A stretch of DNA of 64,000 bases from NCBI GenBank assembly GCA_934131175.1, contig CAKOZD010000002.1, positions 127,294 to 191,293 of the forward strand, read 5' to 3'. Below, piece by piece: positions 41,035 to 49,212 of this stretch (its first letter is position 1; each line of letters begins with the position of its first letter). This DNA is from an uncultured Bacilli bacterium (lineage in GTDB: Bacteria > Bacillota_I > Bacilli_A > RF39 > UBA660). The notes beneath the pieces were generated by a model, which saw nothing but the letters and a program-made list of their open reading frames with translations, made no database searches and was not told the origin of the DNA. Position numbers and translations under genes: made by a program.

Positions 41035-41463
41035 CTACTTCAAATTCCTGTTCTTTGAACCATTGAATATTACAATTTGACCATCTCCTTCCACCATGTA
41101 ACCTTTTTTTAATCGCTCATTTTCGATTTTTAACTTCATATTTTCATATTCTAATTTTTCTATATTTGTTAGTTCTTTTTTATGCATATATTTTGATAAT
41201 GGGTTTCCAGGTTTTATTTTATTTTCTAATCCTTTTTCTCCATTTTCCAAGTATTTCTTAATCCATGTATGAAGTAATCCTGGATTAATATTTAAATCTT
41301 TTCGAACATCTTCTGCAGTTTCATGATTAATTAATACTCGATTAACTGCTTTTAATTTTTCTTCCTTACTCCAATTTCTTTTTGGAGTAGAAATGCCTTT
41401 TGGTCTTCCCATATAATATAACCATCTCCTTATTTTAATTATAACAAAATAAAAGTAGATCAC
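41035..41463 (-). CDS. IS3-family OrfA (HTH protein) with frameshift site
   Basis: 142 residues. A helix-turn-helix of the transposase-8 kind is visible: RNWSKEEKLKAVNRVL, TAEDVRKDLNINPGLLHTWIKKYL, followed by a leucine-zipper-like coil NIEKLEYENMKLKIENERLKK. Near the end the minus strand has TTA AAA AAA GGT; seven A at 41103-41109 are a classic IS3 slippery site, and slipping back one base enters the orfB frame without a stop. The first usable ATG may be internal (MGRPKG, about 41412), where AAGGAGATGG precedes it; the listed start takes the longest frame. Confidence 0.85.
   Translation of the reverse strand: MIYFYFVIIKIRRWLYYMGRPKGISTPKRNWSKEEKLKAVNRVLINHETAEDVRKDLNINPGLLHTWIKKYLENGEKGLENKIKPGNPLSKYMHKKELTNIEKLEYENMKLKIENERLKKGYMVEGDGQIVIFNGSKNRNLK
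41103..41109 (-). promoter_or_regulatory. Programmed -1 frameshift slippery site
   Basis: Seven consecutive A followed by GG on the coding strand. Reading moves from orfA to the orfB frame, which is open from here to the end of orfB. Confidence 0.65.
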
Positions 41464-41500
41464 ATCTTTTTTATGTGTCTACTTTTACTTTATCACTTCA

Positions 41501-41529
41501 AAGTAGATTGATTTCTACTTTTTCTTTTG
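41501..41529 (+). terminator. ftsZ terminator, displaced by the IS element (contains right direct repeat)
   Basis: AAGTAGA (41501-41507) pairs with TCTACTT (41514-41520) around TTGATT and runs into TTTTCTTTT. The first 14 bases are the right copy of the direct repeat. The same half-hairpin at 40133 next to ftsZ has no partner, so ftsZ has lost its direct terminator and this one now lies beyond the IS. Confidence 0.65.
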
Positions 41530-41530
41530 C

Positions 41531-41579
41531 AAAAAAAAGAAATGGATTAATAAGTAATTTTATGTTCCCATTTCTTTTT
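41531..41579 (-). terminator. Terminator of the arginase gene
   Basis: On the minus strand a 12-bp stem (complement of 41568-41579 with 41534-41545), a 22-nt loop containing the stop codon, and a run of eight T. Confidence 0.65.
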
Positions 41580-42452
41580 ATTTTCTGCAGCTCTTATTAC
41601 TTGAGCTAATAAGTTAAGTGCAATTTGTTCAGTTTTTCTATCTACATCTCTTAATGGATTAAATTCAACAAGATCGTATGATAGAACATTTTGCATATGA
41701 TTTATAATATATTCATTTATTTGCATTGCTTCTTCTTCATTTATTCCATCAAATTCTGGAACAGATACTCCCGGTGCAACATCAGGGTCAATTATATCTA
41801 AGTCATAACTTATATGTATTCCTTTTGTTTTATATCCGGCAATTTTGAATGCTTCATCCATAATCGCATCTATTCCTTTTTCTTTAATGTCTTGTGTTGT
41901 AAATACTGTAACACCAGAGTATCTAACATTATCTTTTTCGGCATCATCAATACTTCTTGCTCCAATAATTACGGTACGAGAAGGTTGAATTACTTTTCCA
42001 TCATGATAGTATCTTAATTCACTATTTTTATAACCGTTTATTGCGGCAAGTGGAAGACCATGAATATTTCCTGTAACTGTTGTTTCAAAAGTATTATAGT
42101 CTGTATGAGCATCAATCCAAATAATACCAACATCAATATTTACTTTAGCACTAGCAAGAGCACTTGCAATAGCAGCAGAGTGATCTCCTCCAATCATAAT
42201 TGGAAAATACTCTTCTTTAATTTTATCTACCATATTTTTATATAGATTAGTATTAAATTTTTCAATTTCATATTCATTTTTTCTTCTATCTGACAAGTTT
42301 CTACTTTTAATAATATCTTTATCTTGTTCAAACATCATGCTTTCACCTTTATAGAAAGCTTTTAAATCATTCATTAATTGAACTGGTCCAAGACTTGCTC
42401 CATCGATATTAACACCTAGGTCAGTACCAGCTCCAAATATCATTGTTCTCAT
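41547..42452 (-). CDS. Arginase/agmatinase family ureohydrolase
   Basis: 301 residues, with a two-manganese active site: IGGDHSAAIA (His, Asp), WIDAHTDYNT (Asp, His, Asp), SYDLDIIDPDVAPGVSVPE (two Asp) and a later Glu in EFNPLRD. The N-terminal GAGTDLGVNIDGASLGP pattern and the NIHGLPLAA segment are closer to arginase than to agmatinase. Arginase splits arginine to ornithine and urea. No other arginine genes are in the window, so the pathway role is not shown. GGTGAT precedes the ATG. It converges on the IS and diverges from murE. Confidence 0.88.
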   Translation of the reverse strand: MRTMIFGAGTDLGVNIDGASLGPVQLMNDLKAFYKGESMMFEQDKDIIKSRNLSDRRKNEYEIEKFNTNLYKNMVDKIKEEYFPIMIGGDHSAAIASALASAKVNIDVGIIWIDAHTDYNTFETTVTGNIHGLPLAAINGYKNSELRYYHDGKVIQPSRTVIIGARSIDDAEKDNVRYSGVTVFTTQDIKEKGIDAIMDEAFKIAGYKTKGIHISYDLDIIDPDVAPGVSVPEFDGINEEEAMQINEYIINHMQNVLSYDLVEFNPLRDVDRKTEQIALNLLAQVIRAAENKKKWEHKITY

Positions 42453-42528
42453 TTTATCACCAAATTAATTTTAGTATAAATTTATTTTTATAGCAAGGAA
42501 AAGGCTTTAATTATTAGTAAAGTTATTG

Positions 42529-42534
42529 TATAAT
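42529..42534 (+). promoter_or_regulatory. Candidate -10 of murE
   Basis: TATAAT preceded by TTG, 18 bp before ATG 42552; no clear -35 box. The leader would be very short. Confidence 0.45.
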
Positions 42535-42551
42535 TAAGTCTAGGTGATTAT

Positions 42552-44000
42552 ATGAAAACATTAAATGAATTGTATCCTGGAATTGGTGTGGATACACAAA
42601 TTAAAGCAATAAAAATAAATTCTAAAGAAGTTAATGAAGGAGATTTATTTGTATGTACTAAAGGTGTTACTGCTGATAGACATGATTTTATTGATGATGC
42701 GATTAAACATGGAGCTGCTGCTATTATTGTTAGTCGTGATGTCGGAGAAAAAAGTGTTCCTATTATAAAAGTACCAGATACAAATAGAGAATTACCTTAT
42801 TTATGTCAAAAATTTTATGATTATCCAGATAATAAATTAAAGATGATAGGTGTTACTGGAACTGATGGTAAGACAAGTACTACAACTATTATTCAAACAC
42901 TAATTGGTAGTGACTTATGTGGATATATTGGAACTAATGGAAGAAGTTGTGCTGGTTTTACTGGAGATAATCCTAATACAACACCTGATGCTCAATTACT
43001 TTATAGTTATTTGGATGAATTTGTAAATTATGGGTGTCATTATGCATCAATAGAAGCATCAAGTGAGGCGTTTTTTAGAGGAAGATTACAAGCAATGCAA
43101 TTTGATGTTTCAGGATATACTAATATAACTTCAGAACACTTAAATATTCATGGAACATTTGAAAATTATTTAAATAGTAAATTATGTTTATTTAAACAAA
43201 CTAAAAAAGAAGGATTTTGTGTATTAAATCATGATGATCAATATTTTGAAACTGTAAAAAGTGCTTGTAATGGACAAGTACTTACATATGGTCGTGGAGA
43301 AGATAATGATTTACAAATAGTAGATTTTAAAGTGTTTCCAAATCATACAGAAATAAATTTCAAATATAAAGATAGAGAATTTTTCGTAGATAGTCCAATG
43401 ATGGGAGACTTTAATGTTTATAATTTAGCTTGTGGTATTTTATGTACTGTTGCTCTTGGATTTAGTCTTGATAAGATTCTTCCAAATATTCAAAATATTA
43501 AAGTAAGTGGAAGACTTGAACTTTTAAAGACTAATACGCCATATTATGTAATGGTAGATTATGCTCATACTCCTAATGGAATTGCTAATTTATTAAACTT
43601 TGTTCATACATTGAATATTAATCGTAGTATTGTAGTTATAGGTCAAGCAGGAGAAAGAGATAATTTAAAAAGACCAAAAGTTGGAAATGTTGTAGTAGAA
43701 AATGCAAGTTATGCTATATTTACTTATGAAGATCCTAGAAGTGAGGATCCTATGGCAATATGTGAAGATATAATTAAAGAATTTAAAGAGACTCATAATA
43801 ATTATGAAATAGTAATTGATAGAAGAAAAGCAATTCAAAAAGCAGTTGATATGGCAGAAGATAATGATATGGTTTTAGTTCTTGGAAAAGGAAATGAAAC
43901 TTATGAAAAATTAAAAGATGAAACAATATACTTTAATGATATAGAAGAAGCATATAATGCAGTAGCAACAAGAAAGATAAGAGAAGGGGTTACTAATTAG
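42552..44000 (+). CDS. murE: UDP-N-acetylmuramyl-tripeptide synthetase (MurE)
   Basis: 482 residues of the Mur ligase family, adding the third amino acid to the peptidoglycan stem. The N-terminal UDP-binding domain is followed by the ATP loop GVTGTDGKTSTTTI, the central YTNITSEHLNIHGTFENYLNSK with the carbamylated-Lys region, and VDYAHTPNGI. The amino-acid selecting motif, DNPR in DAP-adding enzymes, reads EDPRSEDP here; the Arg suggests diaminopimelate, but the changed first residues leave this open. It stands alone, away from the murG group. AGGTG precedes the ATG. Confidence 0.92.
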   Translation: MKTLNELYPGIGVDTQIKAIKINSKEVNEGDLFVCTKGVTADRHDFIDDAIKHGAAAIIVSRDVGEKSVPIIKVPDTNRELPYLCQKFYDYPDNKLKMIGVTGTDGKTSTTTIIQTLIGSDLCGYIGTNGRSCAGFTGDNPNTTPDAQLLYSYLDEFVNYGCHYASIEASSEAFFRGRLQAMQFDVSGYTNITSEHLNIHGTFENYLNSKLCLFKQTKKEGFCVLNHDDQYFETVKSACNGQVLTYGRGEDNDLQIVDFKVFPNHTEINFKYKDREFFVDSPMMGDFNVYNLACGILCTVALGFSLDKILPNIQNIKVSGRLELLKTNTPYYVMVDYAHTPNGIANLLNFVHTLNINRSIVVIGQAGERDNLKRPKVGNVVVENASYAIFTYEDPRSEDPMAICEDIIKEFKETHNNYEIVIDRRKAIQKAVDMAEDNDMVLVLGKGNETYEKLKDETIYFNDIEEAYNAVATRKIREGVTN

Positions 44001-44013
44001 TAACTTCTTTTTC
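43982..44013 (+). terminator. Intrinsic terminator of murE
   Basis: GTTACT / AGTAAC with AATT loop, extended by AGAA / TTCT with a GGG bulge, then a T-run. The stop codon is in the stem-loop. Confidence 0.65.
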
Positions 44014-44015
44014 TA

Positions 44016-44044
44016 TTGATAAATCGATAAAAAAGTGTTATAAT
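44016..44044 (+). promoter_or_regulatory. Promoter of the zinc peptidase-like gene
   Basis: TTGATA (44016-44021), 17 bp, then TGTTATAAT with the -10 at 44039-44044. It is nearly the same promoter as at 19010-19038. Confidence 0.75.
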
Positions 44045-44070
44045 ATGCTCTAATTTGAGGGGGTTATATT

Positions 44071-45063
44071 ATGCATGATTTTTATTATGGCTTTTGGAAT
44101 GAAAAAAAGTTTCCTGGATTTAAAAGAGCACTTTTAGAACTAGAAAAAAGATCTGTTCTAAAATTTAATTCTTCTAGTCATACTCCATTAGAAAGAAGAC
44201 AATATAAAAAAATGCTTAATCAGAGCCTTGACAATATAGAAAAATATTTTTGTGCTTTAGTAAGAAAAAAATATATTAAAAAATCAAATTACATGGATTG
44301 TCTAAATCAAATAAAAACAATTAATAGTATAGATTTTATGGATAAGAAAGATAGAGAAGTATACGATGCTTATACACTTGGAAATGATATTTATTTAAAT
44401 CCTAATTATAATGATATGACGGATTTAAATCATAATGATACTTTTCTTAGAATAACTTGTCATGAATTTACACATCATATGAATTCTTTTTGGAAAGAAG
44501 ATAGAAATGATTTTTGTATTAAAATGGAAGGTAAATATAAAAAGACATTACAAAAATATGGATTAGATGATGTTGAATGTTTGAGAATGGGAATTGAACT
44601 TCTTGGAGAAGTAATAGCAGAAGATATTTCAGAAGAAATAAGTTATGGGTTTGCTAATAAAAGAAGACCTGATTTTAGATTAATGAAAAAAGAAAAAATG
44701 TATGGCAAAACAGAAACGTTTTTATCAAATTATTACGTATATCAAGAATTACAAGAAGTAGCAAATAAATTTGCTTGTTGCCTAGACTTCATAAAAGATA
44801 GTGGAGATATAAGTACTAATATAAGAAAGTTATCAGAAGAAGCACTATTTAAAGATTTTATTTCAAAAATTGAGGCAGTAGAAAACGAAGATTTAATCAT
44901 AATGCTTGCTTGTATGGGAAAAATAAAAGAAGGAAGTTATACTGCTAGTGGACTTACTGATTTAGGAGATTGTGATGTTAGAAGATATTTAAATACATTT
45001 AATTATTTAGCAAGACTTAATCATAAATATAATGATGGAGTTAAAGTAAAAAGATATAGTTAG
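44071..45063 (+). CDS. Putative zinc metallopeptidase-like protein (HExxH)
   Basis: 330 residues without signal peptide or membrane helix. Near residue 134 it has RITCHEFTHHMNSF, an HExxH zinc motif, and about 40 residues later LLGEVIAEDISEEI, where a Glu could be the third ligand (gluzincin type). I cannot place it in a known peptidase family. It has a strong promoter and GAGGGGG ribosome site of its own and no close operon partner. Activity is inferred from one motif. Confidence 0.6.
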   Translation: MHDFYYGFWNEKKFPGFKRALLELEKRSVLKFNSSSHTPLERRQYKKMLNQSLDNIEKYFCALVRKKYIKKSNYMDCLNQIKTINSIDFMDKKDREVYDAYTLGNDIYLNPNYNDMTDLNHNDTFLRITCHEFTHHMNSFWKEDRNDFCIKMEGKYKKTLQKYGLDDVECLRMGIELLGEVIAEDISEEISYGFANKRRPDFRLMKKEKMYGKTETFLSNYYVYQELQEVANKFACCLDFIKDSGDISTNIRKLSEEALFKDFISKIEAVENEDLIIMLACMGKIKEGSYTASGLTDLGDCDVRRYLNTFNYLARLNHKYNDGVKVKRYS

Positions 45064-45086
45064 ATATTTAAAAAAAATTATTAATA

Positions 45087-45095
45087 TGTTATAGT
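45087..45095 (+). promoter_or_regulatory. Extended -10 promoter of vanZ-wzx
   Basis: TGTTATAGT, 17 bp before ATG 45112, with AAGGTG between them. Confidence 0.5.
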
Positions 45096-45111
45096 TAACT
45101 AAGGTGATTTT

Positions 45112-45561
45112 ATGCTTAGAAAGGTTTTTAAATTTACTTTAGTTATTTGTTGCATGTTAATAATTTTTATGTTTTCTAGTGACTCTGGTACTGCATCAAG
45201 TAAAAAGAGTGACTCAGTTATAATTAACTTAGTTGAGATTATTTCAAATAAAAAAGTAAATAATAAAGATAGAGATAAATATATAGAAAAATATGTTTTT
45301 CCTGTTAGAAAATGTGCTCACTTTACAATATATTTAATACTTGGAATATTAGTTATTAGTTTACTTAGTGAGTATAGAGTAGTAAATTTTAAAGCAATTT
45401 TATATGCTTTACTCATAGTATTTCTCTATGCTTGTAGTGATGAGTTTCATCAATTATTTGTTCCAGGGAGAAGTAGTGAAATAAGAGATGTATTAATTGA
45501 TAGTAGTGGGGGATTTATAGGAAGTTATTTATATTATTTATTTAGGAGGAAGAGAAAATGA
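45112..45561 (+). CDS. VanZ family membrane protein
   Basis: 149 residues with four membrane helices. Family hallmarks are FMFSSDSGTAS after the first helix, VRKCAHFTIYLILG and SDEFHQLFVPGRSSEIRDVLIDSSGG. VanZ proteins are linked to low-level teicoplanin resistance and membrane/envelope processes; the biochemical role is not known. Its stop overlaps the start of the flippase gene (ATGA), so the two are coupled. Confidence 0.88.
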   Translation: MLRKVFKFTLVICCMLIIFMFSSDSGTASSKKSDSVIINLVEIISNKKVNNKDRDKYIEKYVFPVRKCAHFTIYLILGILVISLLSEYRVVNFKAILYALLIVFLYACSDEFHQLFVPGRSSEIRDVLIDSSGGFIGSYLYYLFRRKRK

Positions 45562-46964
45562 ATAAGAAAAAACAATTGGCCAAAAATACAATAATAATAT
45601 TTTTTGGTAGAGTTTGTACTCAATTAATTTCTTTCTTTTTATTACCATTATATACATCTTATCTTGCGACTAAAGAATATGGTACAGTAGATTTAATTCA
45701 AACTTATGTTACTCTTTTAGTACCAATTATTACTTTAGAGTTAGAAATGAGTATATTTAGATTTTTAATAGATAGTAGAAAGAGTGAAAAAGAAACTAAT
45801 AAGTTAATTAGTAATAACTTTTTTATACTTGGTATTAGTTTAAGCATATTTAGTATTTTATATATAATAGTATCTTCATTTGTTACTATTCCTTATAGAT
45901 GGTTAATACTTGTAGATATTATAGTATGTGTTTTATCAGGAAACTTCTTACAAGTAGCAAGAGGATTTGGTAAGACACTTGATTATGCAATTAGTTGTAT
46001 TTTAACAGGAATTACTACAGTTATTTCTAATATTATTTTAATATGTTTTGTACATATGCAAGCAGAGGGTATGATTATAAGTATGGCTCTTGCTAACTTT
46101 ATATGTTCATTATATTTATTTATTAGATTAAAACTATATAGTAAAATTAATTTTAAAATAGTTGACTTTAAACAAATAAAAGAAATGTATAAATATTCAT
46201 TACCATTAATTCCTAATGGTATTAGTTGGTGGATAGTTAATGTTAGTGATAGAAGTATTATAAGTATTGTTCTTGGGGCTAGTGCTAATGGGTTGTATGC
46301 TATTAGTAATAAATTTCCAACTATTATTTCTAGTTTAACAGGAGTATTTAATTTAAGTTGGAGTGAGTCAGCAGCTCTTCATATTAATAGTAGTGATAGA
46401 GATGAATTTTTCTCTGATATTACAAATACAGTACTTAGATTATTTATGGCACTTGGAGTAGGAATGCTTGCTTGTATGCCATTTGTATTTCCAATATTGA
46501 TAGACTCTAAATATAATGATGCATATAACTATATTCCATTCCTTGTACTTGGAACAGTATTTAATGTAGCAATATGCTTATATAGTCAAGTATACCTTGC
46601 TAAAAAGTTATCTAAACAAGTAGCATCTACAGCAATTGTTGGAGCAATTATAAATATACTTATAAATGTTATATTTATAAAACAAATTGGATTATATGCA
46701 GCAGCTATTTCTACTATGGTAAGTTACTTTGTAATGATGGTATATAGACATTTTGATTTAAAGAAATATGTAAATATAAAAATAGAAAAGAAATTAATAA
46801 TAGAGGCTATAATAATTTATACATTTACTTTATTAATTTATTATCAAAAATCAATTATATTACATGCAATATGTTTATTGATAGTTTGTATATATGCATT
46901 TATTACTAATAAAGATTTCTTAAAATCAAGTTATTTAACTGTAGTTAAGAAAATAAAAAGATAA
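45558..46964 (+). CDS. Wzx-like polysaccharide flippase (MOP superfamily)
   Basis: 468 residues with 12-14 membrane helices. The N-terminus NTIIIFFGRVCTQLISFFLLPLYTSYL and the following EYGTVDLIQT match polysaccharide-transport flippases (Wzx/RfbX type), which move lipid-linked oligosaccharides across the membrane. The central KYSLPLIPNGISWW and NKFPTIISSLTGVFNLSWSESAA are also typical. No other polysaccharide genes are adjacent, although four GT-C-like proteins lie near 32-38 kb and a deacetylase follows at 47.7 kb. Substrate unknown. Confidence 0.87.
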   Translation: MNKKKQLAKNTIIIFFGRVCTQLISFFLLPLYTSYLATKEYGTVDLIQTYVTLLVPIITLELEMSIFRFLIDSRKSEKETNKLISNNFFILGISLSIFSILYIIVSSFVTIPYRWLILVDIIVCVLSGNFLQVARGFGKTLDYAISCILTGITTVISNIILICFVHMQAEGMIISMALANFICSLYLFIRLKLYSKINFKIVDFKQIKEMYKYSLPLIPNGISWWIVNVSDRSIISIVLGASANGLYAISNKFPTIISSLTGVFNLSWSESAALHINSSDRDEFFSDITNTVLRLFMALGVGMLACMPFVFPILIDSKYNDAYNYIPFLVLGTVFNVAICLYSQVYLAKKLSKQVASTAIVGAIINILINVIFIKQIGLYAAAISTMVSYFVMMVYRHFDLKKYVNIKIEKKLIIEAIIIYTFTLLIYYQKSIILHAICLLIVCIYAFITNKDFLKSSYLTVVKKIKR

Positions 46965-46994
46965 TAATTAACATATAATTACTTAGGTGATTAT

Positions 46995-47681
46995 ATGTTT
47001 TTATTTTCTATAATTAGAAATTTATTATGTTTTACTGGAAGTTATTCTAATGATGTTTTTTTAGAACCATTATCATTAGATGAAGAAGATTTATGTATAA
47101 AGAAGAAAATGATGGGAGATATTGATTCTCGTAATAAGTTAATTGAACATAATTTAAGATTAGTTGCACATATTGTTAAGAAGTTTGATAATAATTCTTC
47201 TTTGAATGATGATTTAATAAGTATTGGTACTATTGGTCTTATTAAAGGAGTTGATACTTTTTCTCCTGATAAAGGAGTACGTATAACTACTTATTGTGCT
47301 AGATGTATTGAGAATGAAATATTAATGTATTTTAGAAAAAATAATAAATATAATAATGATATTTCTATTAATGATACAGTTGGTTATGATAAAGATGGAA
47401 ATGAGATAATGATACAGGATATTATAAAGATGGATAATGAATGTATTGAAGATAGTATAGACTTATCAGATAATATAAAAGCATTATATAAATATTTAGA
47501 TGTATTAACTCCAAGAGAAAGGGAGATAATAGTAAATAGATATGGGCTTAATGATACAAAAGAATTAACTCAAAAAAAGATATCTAAACATATGGGAATT
47601 AGTAGAAGTTATGTCTCAAGGATAGAGAAGAGGGCACTTACTAAATTACTTAGAGAATTTATAAAAAATAAGAAAATATAG
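46995..47681 (+). CDS. Sigma-70 family factor, SigK/SigE (sporulation) type
   Basis: 228 residues. Region 2 is very well kept: SRNKLIEHNLRLVAHIVKKFD, DLISIGTIGLIKGVDTF, and TYCARCIENEILMYFRK. Then DTVGYDKDGNEIMIQDII, the linker typical of SigK and SigE, and region 4 LTPREREIIVNRYGL and ISKHMGISRSYVSRIEKRALTKL. The N-terminal CFTGSYSNDVFLEPLSLDEE recalls the pro-region junction of SigK. No other sporulation gene is in the window, so sporulation is not proven; it could serve another late or envelope programme. AGGTGAT precedes the ATG. Confidence 0.85.
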   Translation: MFLFSIIRNLLCFTGSYSNDVFLEPLSLDEEDLCIKKKMMGDIDSRNKLIEHNLRLVAHIVKKFDNNSSLNDDLISIGTIGLIKGVDTFSPDKGVRITTYCARCIENEILMYFRKNNKYNNDISINDTVGYDKDGNEIMIQDIIKMDNECIEDSIDLSDNIKALYKYLDVLTPREREIIVNRYGLNDTKELTQKKISKHMGISRSYVSRIEKRALTKLLREFIKNKKI

Positions 47682-47682
47682 T

Positions 47683-47711
47683 TTTACAAAATACACTTTA
47701 GAACTTATAAT
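47683..47711 (+). promoter_or_regulatory. Promoter of the deacetylase gene
   Basis: TTTACA (47683-47688), 17 bp, TATAAT (47706-47711). Confidence 0.65.
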
Positions 47712-47737
47712 AATTGTAGTTGGAGAGAGTGGTATGA

Positions 47738-49171
47738 TTGAAAATAAAAATATGGACTAAGAGAAAAATTAAAAGACTTAGAGAAAGAGTTGATAAGAGA
47801 GCTATTTTTGAATGGGGAGTAATTGTTGTATTACTTTTTGTTGCATATTTTATGTTTAATTATTTACTTATGCCACAGATAAATCTTAATGGAGGAAGAC
47901 ATGTCGTTATTAATTATAAAGATAATTATAGTGATATGGGATATAGTGCTAAATACTTAGGAAAAGATGTAACTAGTGATGTTAAGATTAGTGGAAGTGT
48001 TAATTCTAAAAAGTTAGGTAAATATAAAATAGTTTATCAAGTAAAAGGAGATGTATTAACAAAGAAGGTTGTAAGAGTTGTTGATGTTTTAGATAAAGAA
48101 AAACCTAATATTGATATTGATAAAAAAGATGTTTATGTATGTCCTGGAAGTGAAGTAGTTCCTGAAAAAGTAAAAGCAAGTGATAACTATGATGGAGATA
48201 TTTCTTCTAAAGTTAAGTTTAATATAGAAAAAGATAAAATTACTTATTATGTTTTTGATAGTAATGGTAATAAGAAGAGTATTTCTAAAAAGATTATTTA
48301 TAAAGATAATGTATCTCCAAATCTTGTATTAAAAGATAGTGATTATATGTATTTATATGTTGGAGATAATTTTAATGATCCTTTATATGATGTTAGTGAT
48401 AATTGTGATGATAAAGTAAAAGTTAATGTTTCTGGTAGTGTTGATACTAGTAAGACAGGAGAGTATAAGTTAGTTTATAAAGCCGTTGATAAAGCAGGAA
48501 ACAAGAGTGAAGCAGTAAGACATGTTATTGTAAGTGAAAGAAATCAAAATGGAACAATATATTTAACTTTTGATGATGGTCCACAAGAAGGAACAACTAA
48601 TGTAATTTTAGATATATTAAAAGAAGAAGGAGTAAAAGCAACTTTCTTTGTTACTAATAAAGGGCCAGATTATTTAGTAAAAAGAGAATATGATGAAGGA
48701 CATAGTATTGGGCTTCATACAAGTAGTCATGATTATTCAAAAGTTTATGCATCAGTTGATGCTTACTTTAATGATTTATATAGTGTTCAAGAAAGAGTTA
48801 AAAATGTTACAGGATATGAATCACATATAATTAGATTTCCAGGAGGCTCTAGCAATACGGTAAGTAGAAAGTATTGTCCTGGAATTATGAGTAGTCTAAC
48901 AAAAGATGTAATTAATAAAGGATTTAAATATTATGACTGGAACTTATCATCAGGAGATGCTGCAGGAGGTAGACCAACTGCTGAAGATATAAAAAATAAT
49001 GTTATAAATAATTTAAGAAAAGATAGAGCCAATATGGTTTTAATGCATGATATAAAAACATATACAAGAGATGCTTTAAGAGATATTATTAAGTATGCTA
49101 AAGAAAATGGTTATAGGTTTGAGGTAGTTACGATGGATACTGATATGGTTCAACAAAGAGTAAATAATTAG
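47738..49171 (+). CDS. Membrane-anchored polysaccharide deacetylase with Ig-like domains
   Basis: 477 residues. A basic cytoplasmic start, one helix (about residues 25-45), then two or more DUF5011-type bacterial Ig-like repeats (YKDNYSDMGYSAKYLGKDV..., GDNFNDPLYDVSDNCDDKVK...) and a C-terminal NodB domain. The NodB motifs are LTFDDGP, GLHTSSHDYSKVY (metal-binding H-x3-H), RFPGGSSN, DWNLSSGD and LMHD. It probably deacetylates peptidoglycan or another wall sugar and thus affects lysozyme resistance. The start is TTG 47738, with GGAGAG about 10 nt upstream; no ATG is in frame nearby. Confidence 0.92.
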   Translation: MKIKIWTKRKIKRLRERVDKRAIFEWGVIVVLLFVAYFMFNYLLMPQINLNGGRHVVINYKDNYSDMGYSAKYLGKDVTSDVKISGSVNSKKLGKYKIVYQVKGDVLTKKVVRVVDVLDKEKPNIDIDKKDVYVCPGSEVVPEKVKASDNYDGDISSKVKFNIEKDKITYYVFDSNGNKKSISKKIIYKDNVSPNLVLKDSDYMYLYVGDNFNDPLYDVSDNCDDKVKVNVSGSVDTSKTGEYKLVYKAVDKAGNKSEAVRHVIVSERNQNGTIYLTFDDGPQEGTTNVILDILKEEGVKATFFVTNKGPDYLVKREYDEGHSIGLHTSSHDYSKVYASVDAYFNDLYSVQERVKNVTGYESHIIRFPGGSSNTVSRKYCPGIMSSLTKDVINKGFKYYDWNLSSGDAAGGRPTAEDIKNNVINNLRKDRANMVLMHDIKTYTRDALRDIIKYAKENGYRFEVVTMDTDMVQQRVNN

Positions 49172-49197
49172 ACATATTTTTTATTTTATTATATAAT
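49169..49197 (+). promoter_or_regulatory. Promoter of yqeG-yqeH
   Basis: TAGACA (49169-49174), 17 bp, TATAAT (49192-49197), then TTGGTGAT before the ATG. Confidence 0.5.
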
Positions 49198-49212
49198 TAT
49201 CTTGGTGATGTT

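Larger units (their letters stand above)
40147..41500 (-). mobile_element. IS3-family insertion sequence (IS150-like), 1354 bp
   Basis: The element encodes OrfA and OrfB on the minus strand. Its ends are imperfect inverted repeats: the left reads TGAATTAGTC then AAAAAGTAGACAC (40157-40169), and the right, on the other strand, reads TGAAGTGATA then AAAAGTAGACAC (41475-41486); both are followed by A-rich AAAAAAGAT. TG ends and the AAAGTnGACAC theme are typical of the IS150 group. A 14-bp direct repeat flanks it, longer than the 3-5 bp usual for IS3. A hairpin (41451-41486) at the right end would fold on transcripts entering the transposase gene. Both reading frames are intact, so it may be active. 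Confidence 0.85.

Noticed and set aside
40133..41514. Inverted-repeat ends placed at TTTGAA instead of TGAA for the IS
   Set aside because: TGAA gives the TG...CA ends expected for IS3 and the longest exact direct repeat; the alternative cannot be fully excluded because of the local T and A runs.
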